Below, in pieces: positions 55,638-64,000 of a stretch of 64,000 nucleotides of DNA. Source of the stretch: Allacma fusca (taxonomy: Eukaryota; Arthropoda; Collembola; Symphypleona; Sminthuridae); assembly GCA_947179485.1 (NCBI GenBank), contig OX359249.1, positions 45,583,415-45,647,414 on the forward strand, in the 5' to 3' direction. How positions within the stretch are numbered: position 1 is the first letter of the stretch; each line of letters starts with the position of its first letter. Position numbers and translations under genes: made by a program. The notes beneath the pieces were generated by a model. The model was not told where the DNA came from. It ran no database searches and saw only the letters and a program-made list of their open reading frames with translations.

Positions 55638-57239
55638 AAAAATTATATTATGACCAAGAATGATGATGATGATGATTATGGACGGAATAAATGAAGTTGA
55701 GCAAATAGCGACCAATCATTAGCAACTCTATCTTGTCATCCCATGAATAATTAATGGGAAGCAGGGCTAGAGAAAATCCATGAATTTCCTCCTCCTTCCT
55801 TCCTCCAAAAGCCATGGATGGAATCATTCAAACTTGGTTGAGCCAACAAAAATTCTCACCACCAGTGGTGGATTTACTGGATAACCTTATTATTAATCCT
55901 CAAATGGTCCTAAAATTCCTTTCAAACCATCCTTTCACCCCTCCAATCTGACACTCACATTGACGTTTAATTAACAAAAAATATGAAAGCTTGTCAAAAG
56001 TATTTTCCCCAAAAATACTCTGTCTTCTCCCCCATTCAACATTTAATATGCGACAGTCGGATGATGGAAACATCCGATTTATGAGGTAAATCCTGTAAGC
56101 CAATAAATCCCCTTATATTGAACGCGAAAAATCAGACGTCCCTATATCTCAAAATGGAAAAGGAAAATTTACTTCCATGACCCACTTCTTAATATTTTCC
56201 AAGCCTGGCTTAAAACCAATCTGGAGGGTAGTCATTCCTAACTATATCTAATTACATCTATAATACGTTATTTAAAAACTTCCTTCCTTCAGAGCAGTCG
56301 TAAATAAATATAGCAGCTTCCAGTTTCTTTCCCAAAAAATATCGATTCCGAACAACTTTCCAACAGTGATTACATATGTTCGCATTTGCTCTCCACACAA
56401 GCACACATGTGCAAGGCTATTTAGTCCCAGACAGCCTTCCTCAAACGACACATTTAATTCACTGAAATGAAAATTTTTTGGGGAGTGTGTAAGTGTAAGT
56501 AAAAGCTAAAGGATATTTCCATTTAAAATAGCTCCACCATTCCAAGTACGATTATCCAGAATGCATGCGCACTTCCTGCGCTCTCAAACTGATTGTTTGT
56601 TTTTTTTTGTACCTTGACGCTTGAATTCACGCTTTTGATAGGGATATGAGGATTGGTCAAATTAACCATATTAACCCCCCTAGAGCTTTCTCAAGGATGA
56701 ACTAATGACAAAAATAATTATTATTACACGTGTAGAAAATTTTAAAAAATCCTACTACGTTAGAATATACTTATAGAATTTCCAAACTAGCATTACTATT
56801 CCATCCTAGTATCCTGACTGTATTTTAAATCAACTGTAATGGTTAATAGTTTGCCCTTCCAGGATTAGCAGCACTGGATGTGTAGATAGTCACAAATTAC
56901 CGACCAAACAAAGTACCAAGTTCAGTGTAATTTCCTCAAGGTTAACGGAGTGTCATCTCACGTCAGTCAACACATACATATATGAGCACATGTAGTAATG
57001 GTGAGGACATACCTATGCACGTATTATTGCACAACTTGGGTAAATAGTAGAAGAAAAAAAAACTTCCAACCTGCTGTACCCAAATGGTTTCCCAACTCAT
57101 TCAATCAACTTACCATAAAGAAACATTTAAATAAATAGAGCCAAGATCAACATCCGTTGTGAGAGTACTATTATGCATATATATTTGAGATTCTGACAAC
57201 TTTCACACACAAACTTTTCTGTAAACAAAGTCCACGTAT

Positions 57240-57284
57240 GAGAGAGAGAGAGAGACACAGCGAGAGAGAGAGAGAGAGAGAGAA
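57240..57284. repeat. (GA)n microsatellite, two blocks
   Basis: GA blocks separated by CACAGC. Confidence 0.93.
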
Positions 57285-60200
57285 CCTCATCTCTGGGCAA
57301 TAAAGCGCTCCCTTTCACACTATTTTCCCAAAAAATTCCATTACATATTCTTTTATACAAGTCCTCCAACATTTCAAATGGGAAACCATGGAAGCGTGAT
57401 GGAAACATTGGAGCTTTTGTAGGAAGGAGTGTGAAAGCTCATAAAATCACAAGCCCTCAAGCCCCCTGACATTTCCAAATTTGACCAAAGCAGGAAAACC
57501 TGGGTGAAGTGACAGTTAGTTGAGCTATGTGAGTTTTTATGTAAGGCCAGGGAAGCCCTATGAGCTGAATGGTTTCAAAATTATGTAATCATTTCTTTCT
57601 CCTCCAAAAACTATAAGAAACTACAACCAGCCCCTTAGAGATGAGTGTGAACACGTTCACATCACGTCGTTGACTCCTTGTACTTACTGCATGGAGTCTG
57701 CCAATGCCAGTTGCCAGCGTAGATGTTTCAGTCAAATGTAGAGTATAAAAATGTAGACTGTGAGCTGTGGCTACATACACAATTATATAATTGTATATAT
57801 ACTGTATTACCATATAGAAATTAAAATCTCGGCACCAGGTGCTAACAGCTACCCGACAAGAGCAACCCAACAGAAGAATACGGAATTCACAGAAATCCCT
57901 CTTCTCGAACAATTAATGGACAGCCAGGCAAGGCACCGGCAGTGCCAGTTTTATTAATGAAAAGCCAAAAGGAGCCCAAAATAATTTTCCACCATCAATA
58001 GTCTCAAGAAGAGGGCAAGGGCATTCAGAGAGAGGAGAATATAGGAAGCCCTCTTTAGAATTCTAAGCAAATATCTGTATTCGCTACCTACCCTTCACAA
58101 ATATTTACTCCGGTGTTGTCAACTGACTCTTAGATACAGTATTATGTAGGTACATACAACACATTTTAATACTACAGAAACGGGTCAACATTTAAAGAAA
58201 TATGTACGATCTCCTTGGTATAAAACTATCTACAGATAGGAAAATAATATGTATATCAAATGGAAACTACGGAATCAACTTATTTCCTGTTTACACCTTC
58301 ATACACGTCTCGAGCAAGTTTCCGCCAAATGACAAAGAATTAAAATGTGAGCTACAATTTTCTGCAACTCGGTGTATTACAACCCTATAGTAGCTTCATA
58401 TTTCCCTCTCTGAAAGCTCCAATAGTTTCTTCTTTGTCATATAAATACGACTATAGAGAGTCAAGAATTTGCCAAACTTGAAATGAACGCTTGTTCATTT
58501 TAACATGAAATCCCTTTCAACTGAATTCCTCCGCATACAATTTTCTTCATTAGACCTTACAAATAAATTGATCTAATTCAACTTGCGCTTTCCATTTTCT
58601 TCTCCTCAAAAACCATATGTTCAGGTAGAGAGAGATACTATAATATTTCTGGCTTTCAGATTTATAAAGAGTCGTATATTTCCTATTGAAAAAATTGAGC
58701 AGGGAGAATACTCAAAACTACACAAAATCCAACTCGGTCCTTGGATTTACTCAGGAAGGAGTATTTTCCTTTACAAATTTGTCTTCCCTCCCACCCACCC
58801 CCCACCCGTTATTCGCTTTCAATGATAGCGAACAAGCAAAAATAAGAATACTTATTTGTAGTGGGATAGAAACTCCCCCCCATTGAAAATCCTGAATAGG
58901 TGCAATCAGTTCAAGAAATATTTAATCATATGTTACATATACACTTAATTATTATGAAATACCAGAGTCTCTTATGTAAATCCCACTTGAAACAGAAATA
59001 CGTACAATAGTGTAGTCAAAGTATAAATTCAATATCTATTTCTATCTTCAGCCAGAAATGGATTCCAAGACCGTTACATTTGACTCCCACAATATTTATG
59101 TATACCTAAATATAATAATTGTGTTTAAATCAAATATTCACAATTTTCACGTACTTCCTCTTCCCGTCCATTTCTGACCAGAGAGTGACGTACATACATA
59201 GCTACGTGTGTAACACAGGGAAACGTAATGTACAAGTTTTAATATGATACGTCGGGGAGACTAAAATTGAGAGAGTTGCTATGGAGGGAGGGAAGCACTA
59301 AACCGGGTATTAAGTTAAAAGGGTGGGGAAGACTCTTATTTGCCCTGGTAAATGTAAATAAATACGTACATACATGCTCCCTGCTCAAGTTCAAAGCTGG
59401 AAAATCGGGTAACCGACATTAGGAGCAAGTCCATACATCCAGACATACATTTATACATACATACATAATTACATACATACAATGAAAGTAAGGACAGTAC
59501 TTATATGTAGATACAGATACTCAAGTATGTACATCCCAGCCTCAAGTTAAGGAAGAAAAGAAAGACGAGAGAGAGAGAAAAGGAGAAGCTGTGAGAACCC
59601 ATTTAAAGGTTCAACAGCTCATCGTCAGCGCGTAACCCAAGACTCAATTTCCGCTGCGACCGTCACTGATTATTTTACTGTGACTACTACTACTACTAGT
59701 AGTAGTACTTGTGTGTGTGTATGTGTACATAATTATACGTACATATGGAAGATACATTGTACTCGGGGTGTATGTATCTCTGTAAGTGTTCACATACATA
59801 CATAAATATGTGCTTACGCATTATTGTTTCCTGAAAGCTCACTCCTATGGGCACACACACACACACACACACGTTACCGACGTTACGTCCGTCGGAGATC
59901 CCCTAGTTATCTACAGATACATAGATACGATGTAATAATGGAAGGGAAAACCATAACTCTCTCACGTTGTTATATAGTGAAGAGCCTCTACAAACAAAAG
60001 CTTTCCTCACACACAAGTCTCTCAATAACCCGACTATAAGTATATTTTCTTCCCGGGAACTAAACTCAAGAATAGTTTTACAGCGTCTTTGACATCTAAC
60101 AATATTGAACGGAGGCTGAGCCCAGAGACTTACCAGAAAGAATCGAAAAATGATTTTCATGCAGGTTTACGAAGAAATTGACATATAGAATGGGGAACGA

Positions 60201-60507
60201 ATTGGAACTGTACTTATATGTACCTATCATATATGTATCTGCTACCTATGGGTGTATGTATGAGAAGATATGCAATTATACTCTATATGTCCCTTAAACA
60301 TATAAGAACTGTGACACTTCCCTCATAGTTTTCATGTTCAAAATCGAAACATGTTTGACTGCCTGGCAACCATGCCGTCATGATGAGTAACCGTAAGACT
60401 GTGGATCCCTAGTTTATTCATGAGATACATACTTCCATACATATGTATATACACATTTATACGTAGATTCATATAATTATATATATGTATGTGTATATGT
60501 ATGTAAA

Positions 60508-60564
60508 GAGGGAGAGAGAGAGAGAGAGTGAGATACATTGGGTAGGTAGGTAGGTAGGTAGGTA
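60508..60564. repeat. (GA)n followed by (GGTA)6
   Basis: GA run at about 60508-60530, then six GGTA units from about 60540. Confidence 0.92.
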
Positions 60565-61842
60565 CTGTATATTTCAGTGTAACAAATCCGTCGAAGAAAA
60601 TGGGTTTGAAAAATCCGAAGTTTTTCCTCGTAGAAACTGTACACAGGTTTACTTTACAAGAGTTTCAGGAATTTCTAAGCCGCAGGGTTGGGCACACCCC
60701 CGTCATCTCCTTCTTTCATCCGTCTTTCAATATTCCAGTCAACTCTTTATTATACCCGTATTCAGTCCATCCATTAGATAGTTGTGTTGGAAGTTAGGGC
60801 TTTGTTCGAGCCCATCAAACGAGGCCGGAGTAGTCGTCATAGACGACACAACATGGGAATACATATATCTCCACATTCATATAAGTACATATGCATACGG
60901 ATATAAAAGGTTCCTCTCTCATGTACTAGGTGAAGTTTCCGAGTGCCGGGGAATTACAAGCTTCGAGATAAAGGCTACATTGCTCATACATACAATTCCT
61001 TTTAATCGTAAATCCAGTTGTATACATGTTTTCTGTCTTATCCCTCCAAAGCACACTCAAGGAAAAGCCAACAGCGTCAAATGCCCCTCTGTAATTTAGA
61101 ATACACCACCAGGAAGATACGGGAAGCTCGTTACTGAACCGTATAGAGAGGCTCGACAACAACCTAGAATAGGACCTGCACGAACATCAAATGATACTTG
61201 GCATGAAAAACCACTGATATCCGTACCTCAGGAGACTATCTCATCTCTCCACCATATAATACCACAAATTCTTGGTTAAAACTGCATTTACTACAGGATA
61301 CACACGCTCCTATCTCGGGGCCAGGCACATTTCATTTGATTTCCTATTGTCAATTAATGCTACTTAGTAACCCTTTAGAAAATAGATGAATAGTTACGAG
61401 GAGGAGTCATTGTATGCATATACATAGATATGTATTCTCTCATAGATACTCACAATCAGATATGCATAGCAAGGACATAATATAGGTTATGAACCAAAGA
61501 TTTCCCTAACAACATCATAACCTAGTAGTTTAGAGAACATCTTGGTTACTTTCTTAGTTCCTTTTCCTATTCTCAATTCTCAATTGAGGCTTACGAACGA
61601 GCCAAACACAAAATGATTTAGGCATGAACTCAAAGCCTAAAAATGTAATAAAAAGCAGGACCCACATGAGCCCAATACTTCGAGCTCCATCAAAGTAAGG
61701 AAGCTATAGGACCATGCTTAGAGAAGTGCCTCAAGAGAAACACGAGCATACACACATCTATGTATACATAATTATTGAGAAAACCAAATGACCCGGGGCG
61801 AACAGGACAAACCAAGTGTCATTGTCATTCAACTAATAATAG

Positions 61843-61866
61843 TAGTAATAATAATAATAATAATAA
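61843..61866. repeat. (AAT)8 microsatellite
   Basis: Trinucleotide run, second of its type in the window. Confidence 0.92.
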
Positions 61867-63225
61867 TTTTTAAAATTGAAATCAATCTTCATAAACACAA
61901 GTACACAAGTTCCTTTTAGCTATTGATGATAAAAATGTTCTGTATAATCAATGTAAAGTTTTTTTTCCGTTTGTTAAAGCAAAAATCCTTTTAAATCTTC
62001 TTTACAGGCTTGAAGGAGGATGAGAAAAATTGAGCTACTGAATAGATGAAATTGAGTGAACAGTGACACAATACAAAATTCTTCACCAAGATTTAGATTT
62101 CTTTCCGTGGAGTAAAAAAAAAAAGTAATTTGAACTTCGAACTCGAATTGGGTTAAGTACCATGTTCCGAAATAATTTTAGCTAAAAGGATATGATATCA
62201 GATAAACCCCCTCCCCCTCCCCCATACAAGCTATTTGAACATGCTCTACTACACAAAAAAAAAGGTATGTATGATGATTACACTTATGACTGTACTAGGA
62301 GGGCTTCAATTTTAATAAACATGGGAACTGTCACTTTTCTCAACCTCCCAGGTCGTTATCAAAATTATTAGTTATTCATAAAACCAAGTTAATTCCCAAT
62401 ACATGGCTTGTAATGTTGGAATGTTACACACATGAAATGAGACCTCCTCACACTACTCCACAGATAAAGGACCCCACAACTCAACTTCATATCAATTTGT
62501 TTCTTTAATTAGGATGAATCCTTGTAATCATCATTGCATTAAAACCAATAATTAATGACTCGACAGCAACTACATACATAGAGTTCCAAATTACTCCTTC
62601 CCCCCAACAACAACACACTGCAAACTGTCTTCCAAGGAATAAATGAGACTGCCTTATGGCAATCCCTGTCTATGGACTTCCAAACTAAAGCAATTTTCAT
62701 CCGCAAGCTGCACCTTAAAAAATTTTGAACAATTTTCTGTACACCATCAAAATAATATGCCATGAAGCTCCAGAAGGTAGGATCTTTCAGAAATTCTTTG
62801 CCTCCGTAATGAAGAAAAGATAAGAAGTGTAACAACACAACCTGAGCTCATTAGGCTCTATAAATTTTCATGCCTACAGGTAATATTCTCGCATTTAATA
62901 CACCGACCAAAGGAACATATTCACATTACAATTATTACAGGCAGGCACTTCGATAATCATTGGGAGACCGGAGGAAACAAAAACAAAATGAAAAGCATCC
63001 CTTTATTTTCTGGATTTAGTGTGAGCACTGTGTGAGCCTCAACGTTTATGGCTCCATGGGTTGATATTTAGATATAGCCAACAAAACAAGGTACGGACGG
63101 GGAGCTCTCAAAGATAATTAAGCTGAGGACCAAGGACGATGGGATGCTTTTATAGGGACAAGAACTGAAAAGTTATGGACAGTTAGCCGGAATCTCAACT
63201 TTTTACATGGAAACGCCGTTGTGTG

Positions 63226-63262
63226 CGTATGTGTGTGTGTGTGTGTGAGAGAGAGACAGAGA
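63226..63262. repeat. (GT)n-(GA)n compound microsatellite
   Basis: GT run passing directly into GA/CAGA repeats. Confidence 0.9.
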
Positions 63263-64000
63263 GCTAGAAAAAAAGGAGAAGAGAAGGAGAGAGAAGCCCA
63301 GACCTTTGAATCTCCCTTCCAATATTAGAATTTGCCTAAGCCGCAATTAGGCTCCATGGAACCCTTCATTCCATGGTTACTAATCATCCCTCGACGGGCT
63401 TTCTCTGCCTCCTTTGAAAAAAGGCCACCTGAAACCGCTCTGGGGAGCATCTTAGGCAAAAAATTGCTATTTTTCTTGCTCTCTTTTCCTCCCATCCTAT
63501 TTAATTTTTCTCTTTGATTTATGTCTCGTAAAGGTTAGCTCTTCATTTTGTGACATTATTACCATTACTGGATTTTCCCAAGATTTGAACAGTAACATCA
63601 TTCCAGAAACAATAGGAGGTAATTCAGGAACACATTCAGGGACAGAGCAACATCACTGTGTACGATGACGTTTGCAGGGATTTGTTTCCCAATTAGATAT
63701 AGAAGAAAGTCGTTTCTAACCGTACCTAGACTCATGTCCGTAATCTGAACCAAAAATAACTTAATTACGTTCCTAAGGGGGTGCCCAAGAAATAGATTTG
63801 AAGATAATAATAATTAAAGATGTACGTATCATGTGATATGATTGGTGACTGAACATCACTCATATGTATGTATGAGTCACTAGGAAATAAAGAGGGCTTC
63901 AGTCAAACAAATACAGTCACACTGGGCTGTTTTCGGTACTCATTCCCACAAATCACATACGTACTTATACCTATGTATAGATATATACATATACATTATA

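Larger units (their letters stand above)
49017..64000 (-). other. Probable UBL3 intron or upstream region, right of the retrotransposon
   Basis: About 15 kb without a recognisable exon or RNA gene. It contains many microsatellites, an 11-G run (50559-50569), a six-tract GGGA repeat (51839-51861), a 20-bp perfect palindrome (59688-59707) and a possible DNA-transposon end near 49698-49780. Short open frames on both strands show no domain. Confidence 0.6.

Noticed and set aside
57589-57912. 107-codon minus-strand frame with a GTAAGTAC donor-like motif, considered as a host exon
   Set aside because: The translation fits no family I know, and donor-like GTAAGTA strings are frequent in this DNA.
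33401-64000. Short tandem repeats considered as a CRISPR array or centromeric satellite
   Set aside because: They are plain 2-4 bp microsatellites with no spacer structure and no higher-order unit.

Overview
This is eukaryotic nuclear DNA from an animal, most likely an arthropod and probably an insect. I base that on an AT-rich background, spliced genes with GT-AG introns of about 80 bp to several kb, a neurobeachin gene of the single-copy invertebrate (rugose) kind, and a BEL/Pao LTR retrotransposon. The order cannot be told from the sequence. No bacterial-type features (operons, CRISPR, plasmid or phage modules) are present. Percent identities and base compositions quoted as trends were judged by eye, not computed.

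Layout. (1) 94-16765, plus strand: the last 16 coding exons (747 residues plus stop) of a neurobeachin / rugose orthologue, covering part of the PH-like domain, the whole BEACH domain and the C-terminal WD40 repeats. The 5' part of the gene lies left of the window. Three introns are large (3.7, 5.6 and 3.2 kb), the rest short. One intron (16284-16397) is of the GC-AG class. (2) 16766-28223: about 11.5 kb between two convergent genes, containing their 3' UTRs and no protein gene I can support. (3) 28224-31670, minus strand: the last two coding exons of UBL3, the membrane-anchored ubiquitin-fold protein, ending in a CAAX-type tail C-C-I-L. Its first coding exon or exons were not found and probably lie beyond position 64000. 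(4) 31671-64000: about 32 kb without recognisable host exons and rich in microsatellites (CT, CA, GT, GA, AAT, ACAT and GGTA types). It is probably the long 5' intron of UBL3. A complete-looking, very young BEL/Pao retrotransposon (42512-49011, LTRs identical by eye, GTGTG target duplication) sits in it on the plus strand, antisense to UBL3.

The two host genes are unrelated in pathway but both act at membranes: neurobeachin is a scaffold for vesicle traffic and synaptic receptor targeting, and UBL3 is a lipid-anchored ubiquitin-like protein that sorts cargo to small extracellular vesicles. Both have human counterparts on the long arm of chromosome 13, so their adjacency here may reflect old linkage. 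The plus strand looks G+T-rich over the neurobeachin introns and A+C-rich from about 23 kb to the right end. This supports the view that a minus-strand transcription unit spans the right half. I did not find a convincing new molecular system; the most useful leads are the skew-based gene extent, the GC-AG intron, the young retrotransposon, the unusual UBL3 tail and several strong DNA-structure motifs.
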